A stretch of DNA of 64,000 bases from Okapia johnstoni (GCA_024291935.2 CM044311.1:30136001-30200000); one strand, 5' to 3'. Positions 31,784 through 44,279 are shown, counted from the stretch's first letter. Notes: generated by a model from the sequence alone, not told the origin. Translations and numbers: made by a program.

Positions 31784-31992
31784 TGGGCTTCCCTTGTAGC
31801 TCAGTCAGTAAAGAATCTGCCTGCAATGCAGGAGACCTGGGTTCAATTCCTGGGCTGGGAAGATCCCCTGGAGAAGGAAATGGCAACCCACTCCAGTATT
31901 CTTGCCTGGAGATCTCCATGGACAGAGGAGCCTGGCAGAGTACAGTCTATGGGGTTGCAAATAGTCAGACACAACTGGAACAACTTAGCACT
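31784..31992 (+). mobile_element. Bov-tA SINE with TSD
   Basis: Well conserved head and body ('gggcttcccttgtagctcag', 'caatgcaggagacctgggtt', 'attcttgcctggagatctcc'). CAAGAACAAAA (31773-31783) and CAAGGACAAAA (31993-32003) form an 11-bp TSD with one mismatch. Confidence 0.94.
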
Positions 31993-32003
31993 CAAGGACA
32001 AAA

Positions 32004-32756
32004 AATCTGGTGAATAAATAGTGACATTTAAGGCACCATTGAAGAAGTCAGAGCCAACATTACACTGAGATGTAGCCAGGTGAGGAGAAGCAGGAGAGAG
32101 TTCTTAAAAGAAAAATGATGAACAGAGTCCAATGCTGCAGCAAGGAACTGATTGAGGACCAGAAAGAGGTATTGCTGTGGATATGCTGATGAGACATTCA
32201 CAAAGGACATCTGATAAAGCCATTTTTTGTGTGCTTATGGGAGCCGAAGCTGAATCCCAGCTGAACAGTATGTGAAAAGGAAATAGAAATTATATATAAG
32301 CTCCACACTTTCCCCCCATTTTCTTTTCCTTTCTTATTCCTGTATGGCTGATTCTTTTTTTGTCTCACAGATTCTGCCTTACCCTACCCAAATGCCAATA
32401 GCACAGATGTGTTGGAGCAATAGTGAAACAATACCAGTAAATATATTCAGTGTACACTGTTTTCAAGGTTTAAGAATAGACCTTAACTTCATATCCCATC
32501 CTCTGGTAAGAAAGTTACTCAGTGCCTTTGGATCTTGATGTTACTTACAATTACAAAGACTATGAGCTTAAGCCATAAAATTTTTTCATGGCACATCAGT
32601 CAATATCATTTATAACTCATCTTTATCCCCAGACACCAAAACCCTTAAGTAGTACATTTTAAAACTAACTACATTTCATTTATCAAATAAGTATATACAA
32701 ATATATATACTCATTTCACAAAGTGAATCCAATTCTGTTTTCCTTTCCTACTGCTA
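32004..32756. other. No recognised feature
   Basis: Unassigned. 32020-32230 has a purine-rich old-repeat look. No gene signal. Confidence 0.4.
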
Positions 32757-32766
32757 TAAATACTAT

Positions 32767-32986
32767 GTGAGTGTTTAGTCATGCAATTGTGTCTGACTCT
32801 TTGTAACCCCATGGACTGTAGCCCATCAGGCTCCTCTGTCCATGAGGTTTTCCAGGCAAGAATACTGGAGTGGGTTGCCATTTCCTCCTCCAAGGGATCT
32901 TCCCAACTCAGGGATTAAACCCGCATCTCCTGTGTCTCCTGCATTGAAGGCAGTTTCTCTACCTGCTGAGCCATTGCAACAGCAGG
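32767..32986 (-). mobile_element. Bov-tA SINE with TSD
   Basis: Complete reverse element: body at 32776 onward, head near 32930-32980. It has a small duplication ('ctcctgtgtctcctgcattg') in the head. TAAATACTAT (32757-32766) and TAAATACCAT (32987-32996) form a 10-bp TSD with one mismatch. Confidence 0.93.
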
Positions 32987-33071
32987 TAAATACCATAAAA
33001 ACAGCTATCTTATATATTTTTAAATGGTTAGGAAAATGAATAAACTGTAAGATTTTTATTCTAGAATATCA

Positions 33072-33078
33072 GTATGTA

Positions 33079-33138
<60 letters not shown>
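33072..33138. repeat. (TG)n(TA)n compound microsatellite
   Basis: About ten TG units followed by interrupted TA units, the usual TG-to-TA compound form. Probably polymorphic in length. Confidence 0.96.
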
Positions 33139-33139
33139 A

Positions 33140-36100
33140 CTTGAAAGTATCTGAGTTAATTGTTTATATGTTTAGTACATAAGAGGTACAATGTTTTTGT
33201 ATATCTGGTTATGTAATTTGACTATGCACTGGAGTTTTCATTGATGACCAAATTTTAATCAAGCAGTTTAGAAATTATCATTAAGAGAGATTAGTTCACT
33301 AAATCCAAATGTCCTGGCTGATGATATTCATTTCAAGTATAACTTTCAAAATATTATCAAAATACCTTAGCATGGGTTCATGTTTAATTATACTGCAGAA
33401 AGAAAAATAGTTGACTTGGATTGTGTGAGCAAAAACAGAAAATTCCTAGTATGGAGGAAGGTGTCCTGAATACAAGTTAAATGAAAGCACAAACAGTGGA
33501 ATATTTTTAATTAATTCTGATCCTGTGTTTCCTAAGGTTCAAAGTGTGTATTGAAAAGTGAAAAAAGTTAGTCAAACTAGTATTTGATATCTAACATCTC
33601 TTTCTACTATTGAAGCCAAATTGGCTTTTAAACATATTTCAATTATTTTTTGCCTGAAAAATTTAATCAAGCCTCTTTGCTTCTTATTTGTTTTATTATC
33701 AACACATAAACACACTTTTTGAAAATTAATTGTTATTGGTTTTATTTTTGAATCTTGTTGATGTGTTCAAAAAATAACTAATAATGATTTAGAAAGTCTT
33801 TATTCGCAGAAGTGACAGAATTTCATCAATAGTTTATTGGTCTTTCTCTGCTAATATTTCTATTTTGTGGACATGGCATATATAACATTTCAGAATCCAA
33901 CTAACTCAGATGAAATGGCACATATTTGCATATGTTGGACAGACCAAACTTTCACAAGGATGTTTATTATGGTTACATAATTTTATTGAGAAACAGAAAA
34001 GGTGTAGAAAAGTATGCTTTTTTTTGTAGCATAAAATGTCCCAGGGGAGCAGTTGCAGGTAAGGGCAATTAGATTTTAAAGTGGTGTGAAGAGCATGGCT
34101 CTAACTCAAAATGACTTTTCAGATTAGTTATTGATAGATGACTATGGAAAGCCTAAGAACTGATGACAAATTACTAATCATCTTAGAATACAATTTAACT
34201 GAAATATTAAACACATATAAGCAAGATTTCCAAAAGCAATCAGCTGCTTTTTCTCTCACTGTAAAAGACAGTTATTGGAAGCAAAATCAAATTAAATAAT
34301 ATTTGCCCAAAATAGAAAGATTTGGGTTTTTTCATTAATTTCTGTATACCAGCCTCCTGTTTCTTTACTAACTCCATAAGCAATAATGTTAAAAAGAAAC
34401 AAACAAAAAAACACATGTATTCAAAAGACGTGAAACTAAAACTTTAAATAAGAAGGTCAATGTTAATATTAGGCAAAACAAAATTAATTGGATACATTTT
34501 GATTGAACATGTAATGATTAGTGTGCTTCAGAGTAATCAGGCATAAATGATAAGCACTTTTTTAAATGTTTGCTTACTATCATTATTTTTCTTACTTTAG
34601 TGGTATGTTTTGCTGTGACCTGACATTTTTGCTCATATATACTCCACACTGTTTTTTTTTCAACTGTGTATTCCTTATTAAATGATACATAAAATGGTTT
34701 TTTATACCTTATAGAGAATATAAAATATTAAACTTGTCATGAGATAAAATAAAAAGAACTATAATTATCATTGATTTTGTAACACAATTTGGTAAAAATA
34801 GGCTTTTACAGATTATTGAACAAGGCACAGCAAGTCTGAAAAAAATATCCTATAAAATCTTTATATATGGATTTTGTCCAATGTATCTCTCAAAATTTTG
34901 TAATCCCCCAAAGCGTTTTATTTCCATTAAAAAAAAAAGAATTTTAAAAATAAATTGTACAACTCTATTTCTTGGGCTGTTAAGAATTTGAAAAATTCTG
35001 ACATGGGCCAAAAACTCTTCTCCTATGGACTAAACGATATGGTTAATCCGTGTGGGAACTGAAGGCTCAAATACCTGAAGAGGCCAAGCAGGAAACTTAA
35101 AAATGCAAAGCTCCTGGTAGAAGATGACCTGAGCAATAGAATCTGATGGATGCGGAGAATTTAGGTGCCAACTAGAGACATTCAATATAAAATGTGAAAA
35201 GGCAGGAGGTGAGCCAAAGCAAATCCCTGTGCAACTGTCTGAGCGCAAAGCTGAGATTTTTTTGACTTCGTGCAGTAAACATTATGCCTCAGTCTAGCCC
35301 CAAGTAACACAAACTTTAATGAAGATTTATTTGGTCTACTAAGGAAAATCTCCTAGGTAGACAGGGGCATAGATTTCAAAATACTCCCACGATTAGGATA
35401 AGATTTGCTTGTTAAAACAGATGAGATTCTAACTAGCTTGGAGCTTCCAAAATCAAAGAAAAAACCAAACCAGTAAGCAGTTAGCATTGTTATGATAGTA
35501 ATAATTAGCCTTGTCTGACCATCTGTGGTTTATTTCTGAGGACTTTAAAGTGGTAGTTTGAGAACAAAGTGAAAAAGCAGGTGGCTGATGTTGGGAGGGT
35601 CTTTCCTTTTCTTCTCTGAGGGTAGAAACTGGCCAAGAAGAAGAAACCTGGAAATCCTACCCTGAGATACAGAGTGTAAGGAACTTCAGGAGGCAACTTG
35701 GACACAGATCTGGGCTGGCTTGTTCCACTGCTGCTTCAATTACATCTCCTTCCTCTCCCCATGAGAAGTGATAAAAACTTTCTTCTCCAAAGTACCATTT
35801 CAGCTTGGTTTTAAGAAATTGATGGCCCTCATCAGCAGGGTCCCATAGTTCTCCTTAGGACTGTGTAACAGCAATGTGATGTATGCTGAATGTTATAACC
35901 ACTACTGTTAGGAGCTGAATTACCCTTACTATCACTCTTCGCAATATTTATGAATTTAATTAAATCTTTATTTTTATCAGTACATTAACTTCTCAAGTTT
36001 TCTTCTCAGCACACATTTTTATTATCATATCCTGTGGATCCTAATTTGAAATAGAGCCTTTAATTAAAAGAGATTTGCTCTCTCACACTACTCAATATAT

Positions 36101-37155
36101 AATAATAATCTCTGAAATGTGCTGCTTATAATTGTATTTTTCCCATGATTGTGCATATACTAATTTCTACTAGTATAATTAGGGTTGACTATAATGAATA
36201 AGCTGTCTTATGTGAGCTAAAATGTGGAAGTTACATATTTTATGATTCTTATATACATTCAATAATTGTCATTTGTCTGCATTTGTACAAAACATCTTGT
36301 ACAGTTTTAAGAAAAATATATGTATGTAAAGAAATAGTTTATAAAGACCTTCATAAAACTTGCATGTAAGTTAGTTTTAATTAATATTTCCATTTTAATT
36401 TGCTATGCATTTTAGCTTTCATACATTTCATAAATTTCTGTATTTTTAATGTTTTTATTTAATAAAGAGCACATGATTTCTCTAGTAGTTCTTTAAAAAT
36501 ATTTCTACAGTAGTTTTTGCCACAAAAAAAGTCAAATTATTTGACCTTTGACATCTCATGAGTTTATGAAGAATGAGGGATCAAACAGCTTTTGTATGGC
36601 TGCCAGAAATGTCACCTATATTTAATATACGACATAAGAGTCAGCCAGCAAGTGTTAAAGCAGGGCTTAAACCCAATGCTCTCAGGCTCCATTCACTCTA
36701 CTTTCTACCCCTTGGGCAAATCTATATCTTTAATTCACATTGATGTATTATATACTGTAAGGGGTATGTAGAAGTGACTAGTCCTGTCTTGCTCACCACT
36801 GTGTAACTGGAGCCTTCTACAGTACCACAATGAATGAATAAAAATACTTCACTATAAAGAGGATATACATTTATAGTATTTAGAAAATGGTTGTTTTACA
36901 CTTCTACTTGTAAATTAATTTTATTCTTAAATTCTCGTATTCAGTCCATAGAGATGGTTTTTTTGTTTTTGTTGTGCTATTACTGTTAAAAATTGGCCAT
37001 TTTATATGCTTGACTTTGCTGAAATTGAATGATTTGTTTTAGATGATTTTTTTGTTTTTTAGTCTACTGTTTAGGTGTATTTTAGATGCTGGAATAAAGT
37101 CACAGAAAAGATAACACATTTTTCTAGTTCTCAGTTTATACACTTGTTGGAGAAA
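33140..37155. other. 4 kb without recognised ruminant repeats
   Basis: No SINE or LINE of ruminant age and no long ORF. A weak reverse MIR end lies at about 36640-36715. Segments at 35030-35250 and 35505-35710 are GC-richer, with 72- and 66-codon minus ORFs of no recognisable domain. The lack of insertions may be chance in an AT-rich background or reflect constraint. Confidence 0.4.
36640..36715 (-). mobile_element. Possible MIR fragment
   Basis: 'gccagcaagtgttaaagcag' followed by 'ggcttaaacccaatgctctc' resembles the reversed MIR head region (AGCTAGTAAGTGGCAGAGCTGGGATTCAAACCC...). Weak. Confidence 0.35.
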
Positions 37156-37674
37156 TTCAGTTCAGTTCAGTTTAGTTGCTCAGTTGTGTCTGACTCTATG
37201 AGACACCATGGACTGCAGCACACCAGGCTTCCCTGTCCATCACCAACTCCTGAAGCTTACTCAAACCCATGTCCATCGAGTCAGTGATGCCATCCAACCA
37301 TCTCATCCTCTATCGTTCCCTTCTTCTCGCGCCTTCAATCTTTCCCAGCATCAGAGTCTTTTCCAATGAGTCTGCCCTTTGCATCAGGTAGCCAAAGTAT
37401 TGGAGTTTCAGCTTCAACATCAGTCCTTCCAATGAATATTTAGGACTGATATCCTTTAGGATTAACTGGTTGGATCTCCTTGCAGTCTAAGGGACTCTCA
37501 AGAGTCTTTTCCAAAACCACAGTTCAAAAGCATCAATTCTTTGGTGCTCAGCTTTCTTTATAGTCCAACTCTCACATCCATACATGACCACTGGAAAAAC
37601 TATAGCTTTGAATAGACAAACCTTTGTTGACAAAGTAACATTTTTGCTTTTTAACATGCTGTCTAGCTTGGTCA

Positions 37675-38000
37675 TACTATTCATGGGGTTCCCAAGGCAA
37701 GAATACTGAAGTGGTTTGCCATTCCCTTCTCCAGTGGACCACATTCTGTCGGACCTCTCCACCATGACCCGTCCATCTTGGGTGGCCCAACAGGGCATGG
37801 CTTAATTTCATTGAGTTAGACAAGGCTGTGGGCCATGTGATCACATTGGCTAGTTGTCTGTGATTGTGGTTGCAGTCTGTCTGCCCTCTGATGCCCTCTC
37901 TCAGTGCCTAAGGTCTTACTTGGTTTTCTCTTACCTTGGATGTGGGGTATCTCTTCACGGTTGTTCCAGCAAAGCGCAGCAGCTGTTCTTTACCTTGGAT
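37675..38000 (-). mobile_element. BovB 5'-region block inside the RT region
   Basis: In minus orientation the block holds 'gaagagataccccacatcc', 'ggcatcagagggcagacaga', 'ccttgtctaactcaatgaaa', 'agccatgccctgttgggcca' and 'gaatgtggtccactggagaa', which are 5'-region BovB phrases that normally lie kilobases upstream. The joins lie at about 38000 (short CCAAGGT side) and about 37675 (TATGA shared by both sides). A 103-codon frame (37798-37487) reads from this block into the RT C-terminus. Confidence 0.88.
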
Positions 38001-38099
38001 TTTGATTCCAGCTTGTGCTTCCTCCAGTCCAGCATTTCTCATGATGTACTCTGCATATAAGTTAAATAACCAGGGTGAAAATATACAGCCTTGATGTGC

Positions 38100-38399
38100 T
38101 CAGTTTCCTATTTGGAACCAGTCTGTTGTTCCATGTCCAGTTCTAACTGTTGCTTCTTGACCTGTATACAGATTTCTCAAGAGACAGGTCACATGGTCTG
38201 GTATTCCCTTCTCTTTAAGGATTTTCCACAGTTTGTTTTGGTCCACACAGTCACATACACAGTTTGGCATAGTCAATAAAGCAGAAATAGATGTTTTTCT
38301 GAAACTCTCTCGCTTTTTTGATGATCCATTGGATATTGGCAATCTGATCTCTGGTTCCTCTGTCTTTTTTAAATCCTTCTTGAACATCTGGAAGTTCAC
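38100..38399 (-). pseudogene. BovB RT fragment
   Basis: A 99-codon minus-strand frame. It has the RT segment EEPEIRLPISNGSSKKRESF, then a damaged motif A reading CVCDCVDQNKLW, then LTCLLRNLYTGQEAT-type sequence ending FQIGN. The overlapping frame at 38442-38251 carries the upstream half, so a frameshift separates them. It is a decayed retrotransposon ORF. Confidence 0.8.
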
Positions 38400-38913
38400 A
38401 GTTCACGTACTGTTGAAGCCTGATTTGGAGAATTTTGAGCATTACTTTGCTAGCGTGTGAGATGAGTGCAATTGTGCAGTAGTCTTAGCATTCTTTGACA
38501 TTGCCTTTCTTTGCGATTGGAATGAAAACTGACCTTTTCCAGTCCTGTGGCCACTGCTGAGTTTTCCAAATTTGCTGACATATTGAATGCAACACTTTCA
38601 CAGCATCGTCTTTTAGGATTTGAAATGGCTCAACTGGAATTCTGTCACCTCCACTAGCTTTGTTCGTAGTGATGCTTCCTAAGGCCCACTTGACTTCACA
38701 TTCCAGGATGTCTGGGTCTAAGTGAGTGGTCACACCATGATGATTATCTTTATCATAAAGATCTTTTTTGTATAGTTCTTCTGTATTCTTCCCACCTCTT
38801 CTTAATATCTTCTGCTTCTGTTAGGTCCATACCATCCCTGTCCTTTACAGATAAATTAAAACTTAAGAAATTCTCTAATGCATTAAATAATTATGTAGTT
38901 GATCTGTCTTGTT

Positions 38914-39080
38914 AAAAGTGAAAGTCGCTCAGTCGTCTCCAACTCTTTGAGACTCCATAAACTATACAGTCCATGGAATTCTCCAGGCCTGTATACTGGA
39001 GTGGGTAACCGTTCCCTTCTCCAGGGGATCTTCCCAACCCAGGGATTAAACCCAGGTCTCCTGCATTGCAGGTGGAATCT
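38914..39080 (-). mobile_element. Bov-tA SINE, head truncated
   Basis: Reverse body ('gtgaaagtcgctcagtcgtc', 'attctccaggcctgtatact') and part of the head ('aacccaggtctcctgcattg'), which breaks off at about 39075. No TSD. Confidence 0.88.
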
Positions 39081-39084
39081 TATA

Positions 39085-39924
39085 ATAGTCAAGTAAATCA
39101 TGAATAATAAGTGGAACACTCTAATTGAAGAGCTTTAGGTATAAGATTAGTCCACTACAACAATCTCCTGAAAAATAAGTAGAAAATGTTAGTTTATGCA
39201 CATATCCATTTAGAACTTTTTTTCCCCTTCATGGCATCCAGGGTATTTAATAGCTGGTGCTATCAAAGAGAACATTGTTGCCTTCTTCCCTGTGGAATAT
39301 AAAATTTAAACTGAAACTCACCTCTTATTTGATATTTAACCATGAGTCAAAATGTCTGCTGATTTGAAAAGCTCTTCACTTCACTGGGATGTGTTTTAAC
39401 AGTTACATACATTGTCGTTTGAACAGCATGCCTCCCACAATACTTCTCAGGAAATCCTCCTGTGATTTCAAAGCATAAATCTGAAGATTCTATGCATTTA
39501 TTCTCATAAGTTGCTTTCTTGTAATTTTAAAATTACTCTGTCCTTGAAAATTTCTTTCAAGAAAAAAATCAATTGAGGCTTAATCAACTCATTGAACAAG
39601 TGAATCTGATCTACGCCAGTGTGGGCCTCCCAGAACCCTCCTCCATATATGTGGCTCAAGCTCCGTAACTGTCAGTGTTGATGTGTCTTTTCTAAGGAAA
39701 GGTTCACAGATTGTCTCAGAAGAACCGTCTAATTTCTCTAAGGGCTTCAAGGTTGGATATTAGCCTTTGAAAGCTCTCTAGAAAAAATATTGGGATACTG
39801 TAGTCTCTCAGTTAATCACATAGTTCATCTCACCCCTCTATTTTGCACCTACAATCTCTCCTATAAGGTTTTGTCAGAGAATAAACTGCAAATCAGAGAG
39901 AGAGTAAGATTGGGTACCTGAGAT
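39085..39924. other. No recognised feature
   Basis: Unassigned AT-rich sequence. No gene signal. Confidence 0.4.
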
Positions 39925-39938
39925 TCTAGTTGCTTTTT

Positions 39939-40240
39939 TTCTTTGTTTTTAAACTTTTTATTTTATATTGGATATCGCCTATTAACAGTTTTGCGATAGT
40001 TTCAGGTGGGCTGCAAAGGGACTCAGCCATATACATACGGGTATCTCTTCTCCTCCAAACTCCCCTCCCATCCAGGCTGCCACATAACATTGAGCAGAGT
40101 TCCCTGTGCTATACAGCAAGGCCTTGTTGTTTATCCATTTTAAATACAACAGTGTGTACGTGTCCATCCCACACTCCCTAACTATCCCGACCCCCACCCT
40201 TCCTTCTTGCAGCCATAAGTCCGTTCTCTAAATCTGTGAG
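39939..40240 (-). mobile_element. L1 3' end, ruminant type, with TSD
   Basis: T-rich left edge, then 'actttttattttatattgg', 'gggctgcaaagggactcagc', 'ccctgtgctatacagcaagg' and 'gtgtccatcccacactccc' as in cetartiodactyl L1 3' UTRs. TCTAGTTGCTTTTT (39925-39938) and TCTAATTGCTTTTT (40241-40254) form a 14-bp TSD with one mismatch. Confidence 0.85.
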
Positions 40241-40255
40241 TCTAATTGCTTTTTA

Positions 40256-41200
40256 AAAATATATTTGCAAATCATATCTGTCTATTTAAATTTGCTTTGG
40301 TGATTATAATTCTTGAAAATGTCTAAGATCTGCTGGACAAGCCAGTTTGCTTCTAAGCACTATTTCTTCTTCTCTAGACACTTAGATTCCATATCCCTCC
40401 TTATGTGAAGTCATTCATCTTTCTTCTCAGTCTTTCATCTCCACATATTTTCATTCATAAAAGCTCCTACTCTCTGCTTATGGGTTCTTTGTTTTCTGGA
40501 GTGGTCTTCAAAAGGAAAAGAGGGAAAGAAATGTATTTATTTTTATAAACCTAAAAGATGAACAGCCATATAGCCATAAATGTTTATCAGCTGCCTTCAG
40601 AGTACATGACCTGCTTCAGACAATATTAATCAGATGTTCTATTTAATTCTTCAGTTTTTTACAGAGAGATGCTATAGTAAATATTGTAAGATCCCTGTTT
40701 CCTGCAACACTTTTTTGTCATTGTTTTTCTTAATTGATTTTTCAGTTTTGTTTTTTTCTTGACTTTTGTATATTTGTTTTGTTTGCGTTTTGCTTTTTGG
40801 CTATTTCATTAAACTGGTTAAAAATATAAAAGAACCTATGCATTTTACCAATAAGTCCTCTTAAGATTACAAATGAATGTTCTTTACTTAGCAATACAAT
40901 ATCGAGATGTGGAAGAGGAAATTCTGAAGAAAATTAGAAAGCATACAAGATTTATAAGAATCTGATATTTATAAAACATAAATATGTAAAAATTTTATTT
41001 AGAAATAGCTATTTTGGAAAATATTTTTAAGTGGTAATTAATACATGAAATTTTGTGTAGATATTAAAGGACATTCACAGATATTAAAAATAATTTTCAG
41101 TGAACTATGAAAACCAAATAGAACAACATTTTGAATAGTTCAAACTTCCCCAAAATGTTTAAATTTAATCATCGTGTCTTTATAAAAATCCAGAAGAAGC
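40256..41200. other. No recognised feature
   Basis: AT-rich sequence with T/G-rich low-complexity DNA at 40,720-40,800. No gene or repeat family recognised. Confidence 0.4.
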
Positions 41201-41202
41201 TG

Positions 41203-41404
41203 CTTCCCTGATGGCTCAGTGGGTAAAGAATCTGCTTGCAATGCAGGAGACTCAGGAGATGCAAGCTTGATCCTTGGGTCAGGAGGATCCTCTGGAGGAA
41301 AAAATGTCAACCCACTCCAGTATTCTTGCCTGAAAAATCCCATGGACAGAGGAGCCTGGTGGGCTACAGTCCATGGGGTCACAGAAAGTCAGACACAACT
41401 GAGG
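41203..41404 (+). mobile_element. Bov-tA SINE
   Basis: Head 'gcttccctgatggctcagtg', a small 'caggagatgcaag' alteration in the B-box region, and a full body to 'agtcagacacaactgagga'. No TSD found. Confidence 0.93.
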
Positions 41405-41649
41405 ACAATATAAATGAAAAGCAGTAAAGGTAGAGTTTCAAAATGGCTTTTAATTTAGGGTTGCAGATGGGTCTCAGTTATAAACTGATAGCTGTCACTC
41501 AAGTCTTTGTAAGAAAATGTCAAAGCTTTTCAAACATAAAAAGAAAACTCCAGTAGAAACTGACTGTGCTTCCTAATAATATTCTGCCTCCCAAGAACAC
41601 GCACACACATGCACACCGAGAGCTATGGAAAACACAAATTAAATGATGC

Positions 41650-41812
41650 TCCTCAAATTGTAATGTGCATGCAAATTCCTAAGGATCTTGTTAAAAATAT
41701 TGACTCTGATTTAGTAGGACTGGAGTGGGACCTGGGATTCTGCATTCCCAAGGACTGCAAGGGCTGCTCCAGGTCATGGAAACACATTCTAAGTAGAGTG
41801 GCCTTGACTTGT
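41650..41812 (+). mobile_element. MER5A (hAT-Charlie) DNA transposon relic
   Basis: 'aatgtgcatgcaaattccta', 'ggatcttgttaaaaatattg', 'gatttagtaggactggagtg' and 'gacctgggattctgcattcc' match the MER5A order closely. It is non-autonomous, far older than the ruminant SINEs, and its terminal inverted repeats are eroded. Confidence 0.75.
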
Positions 41813-41829
41813 GAGCTTAGTTTTTGAGG

Positions 41830-42955
41830 AAGCCTGACTATTTCTTTAAATCAAAATGTGTCAAAGCTTAAATCTCTGGCTTAGAGAGTGAGTGAAAAAA
41901 ACAACCAACCCTTTTGAGAGTGCTGTAAAATATTTTTTGTGTTTATTCCATGAAATAAATGTAGAGAAGGGCTAAACATGGCCTAGAGTCACAGACTATT
42001 TTTCAAAATATAAAGGCACATCTTGGCCATCTTCAGTCAAAATCTCTAGTTTTGTTCAGGGTCCATTTTATACATCTATGCAAATGTTCATGAGCTTCCT
42101 CTGGTGGACACATTTCCTGAAGAATATGAAAGCTTAATAAAACCCTTTCCACCTGATTTTCCAAGGATTAGCCCAGGAGGTAGAGACTCAAGCATGAGCT
42201 ATTTCCTCATCATAATTCTCATGTAGAAATCAGAGAGCAACCTCCTTATACTATAGAACACACTTCCTTATATTTTTCTAAAATTGTGGCTCCCTTTGAG
42301 AACAATGATTTTGCTGTTAGAAAAATCCACATGAACAGAGAGTTTTGTATTTAACTGCAGGTAATTAATGTACACTCTGGAGTCCAGATCATACAAGGGC
42401 TTCCAAATTAACCCTAGTTTAGAGTCTTCTATACTCCAAGCCTACCTACTGGGGGTTAGCTTTGGCAAACTTGGACAGATATCAATATGATAGTGTGTCC
42501 TACAGAGTTTGGATCAACTCCAGGGCTTATTCAGACCATACTCTACAAAACTACTGAGAACAAAGGTTTGTGAAAGATACAACCTAGCTTCAAGTAAAAT
42601 GAGACCTCTTTCTTTTCAAAGTCTCAGAATTAAAATACCTCAAGAGATATTTTTTCTTAATATTGTAAAGTACAAAAATCTTGGGGGAGACATAAATTCA
42701 TGCTTGTTTCTACATTTACTGGAGGCAATTTTGTACAATTCTGGTTGAAGGAGTCTTAAGTCCATTGACTTACGGCTTGAAACTATGTTAAGATTTGTTT
42801 TTAGTTGTTTCAAAATTGTTGCTTTAAAAGGTACCTTTGCCATTAAATGGATATAGAAAATTTGTTTACACATTAATACATTTGCAACATGAAGTATGCT
42901 GTTAAGTTTTTAAAAGGGAAATTTAGAAAGCAAAAACGTAGATTGTAATTATGTT
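41830..42955. other. No recognised feature
   Basis: Unassigned sequence. Overlapping ORFs of 77-79 codons near 42,509-42,873 show no domain. Confidence 0.4.
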
Positions 42956-42957
42956 GT

Positions 42958-43164
42958 TCTAGTTGCTAAGTCGTGTCCGAATTTTTTGCAGCCTTATGAA
43001 CTGTATGTAAACTGCCAGGTTCCTCTGTCTATGGAATTTCTCTGACAGGAATATTGGAGTGGGTTGCCATTTCCTTCTCAAGAGGATTTTCCTGACTTAT
43101 GGATTGAACCTGTGTCTCCTGCATTGGCAGGCAGATTCTTTACAGCTGAACCATCAGGGAAGAT
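42958..43164 (-). mobile_element. Bov-tA SINE, diverged
   Basis: Reverse Bov-tA with many substitutions ('ctaagtcgtgtccgaatttt', 'atggaatttctctgacagga', 'tctcctgcattggcaggcag', 'accatcagggaaga'). Older than most other copies here. Confidence 0.9.
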
Positions 43165-43260
43165 CCTTTTTTTTTTTCCCTTTGACTAAAAAATTATGTG
43201 AACAAAGTCTATCTTGGCAGGTCGAATTGCAGATATTTGTCTTTTTCTCTTTCTGTCTCA

Positions 43261-43279
43261 TGTGTGTGTGAGTGTGTGT

Positions 43280-43329
<50 letters not shown>
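43261..43329. repeat. (TG)n microsatellite with GA interruptions
   Basis: Interrupted TG array over about 69 bp, with an uninterrupted run of about 21 TG units at its 3' side. Confidence 0.97.
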
Positions 43330-43331
<2 letters not shown>

Positions 43332-43890
43332 CTAAGATGAACTAAAGCAACCTAGATATATTCACACTCTCAAGATTTCAACCTTGGTCATTACTCTTTT
43401 GTTTAATACCCATGTAGCAACATCCTGACTTATCTCATGCTTCAAGGGTTCTGCTTACCCTGTATTTTGAGAAGATTTGAAGATGGCTGACATGTTGCAT
43501 TTTGGTGGCCTTTTTTCATCTCTGCCAATCTCTGGCTCAGGGCCCCTTCCAGCTTATTCTGGGTCACTTTTCCTATCATCTGGGCTTTCTTTTTTGGGTT
43601 TATGCCCATCACCCCATATCAAGTTTGGTACCACTTTACCCAGACTAAATAGAGAAGATGCTTCCTGGCATCTATATTATTAAACAAAATGTGAGCGGCC
43701 TGAAATAGCAGAAAGAAACTATAATATCGAAAAGAAAATTTAAAACTGTATGTAACTATTCCTAGGTTTATTAGATGCTTTCTCCCTCAGAGTTTGTTTT
43801 TTCAGTGTTTACAGGATATAGCTTAACAATCCTTAATGGGTATCATTGATCATGTACCATGATAGTGTACACAGAGGAAATCCAGACCCC
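43330..43890. other. No recognised feature
   Basis: Unassigned. A 68-codon plus ORF (43477-43683), rich in Ser, Gly, Pro and Leu, shows no domain. Confidence 0.4.
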
Positions 43891-43894
43891 TAAT

Positions 43895-44045
43895 ATTCTC
43901 CTGGTCTTAGAAAAAGTGATTCAGTTTCCATTTCTGTAAAATGGGAATAATAAATGGAGTTAAGTGGAATAATGAACATGAAGTTTTCTTTTGTTTAATG
44001 GTATAAATCATGTACCCAGCATGAAGTAAGCTCTGATTGTTTGCC
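43895..44045 (+). mobile_element. MIR fragment
   Basis: 'cagtttccatttctgtaaaa', 'tgggaataataaatgg' and 'acccagcatgaagtaagctc' match the 3' two-thirds of MIR. Confidence 0.6.
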
Positions 44046-44144
44046 ATTTGCTTTTCTTACCAGAATGATTATTGTCGTTCTCATAATCAGGCTAGCTCTA
44101 GTCAAATATTATGGAATTTGTTCAACACCTCTACTTACTAAGTG

Positions 44145-44275
44145 TAATTAACTCCGTTTGACAGATGGGACAAGAACGGCCAAGGGTCATCAGGATTGTA
44201 TATGGTGATTCAAAACTTTAAGTCTTTTTGACTCCAAAACCTTTGACTTTTCCTCTACATGGTACTTTCAGCTTT
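44145..44275 (-). mobile_element. MIR fragment
   Basis: 'actccgtttgacagatggga', 'gccaagggtcatcagg' and 'ttttgactccaaaacctttg' follow the reversed MIR order. It faces the fragment at 43895-44045. Confidence 0.55.
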
Positions 44276-44279
44276 ACTG

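Larger units (their letters stand above)
37156..38851 (-). mobile_element. BovB (RTE) LINE, chimeric
   Basis: Reading on the minus strand from 38851, it covers the RT N-terminal part ('taacagaagcagaagatatt' on the minus strand), motif A and the following region to about 38001. A block of about 325 bp from the BovB 5' region (38000-37675) comes next. From about 37674 the RT C-terminal part resumes and runs to the tail at 37156 (reverse of ACTGAACTGAATT). The missing part includes the RT catalytic motif C. Motif A is also broken by a frameshift at about 38255-38280. Confidence 0.93.
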
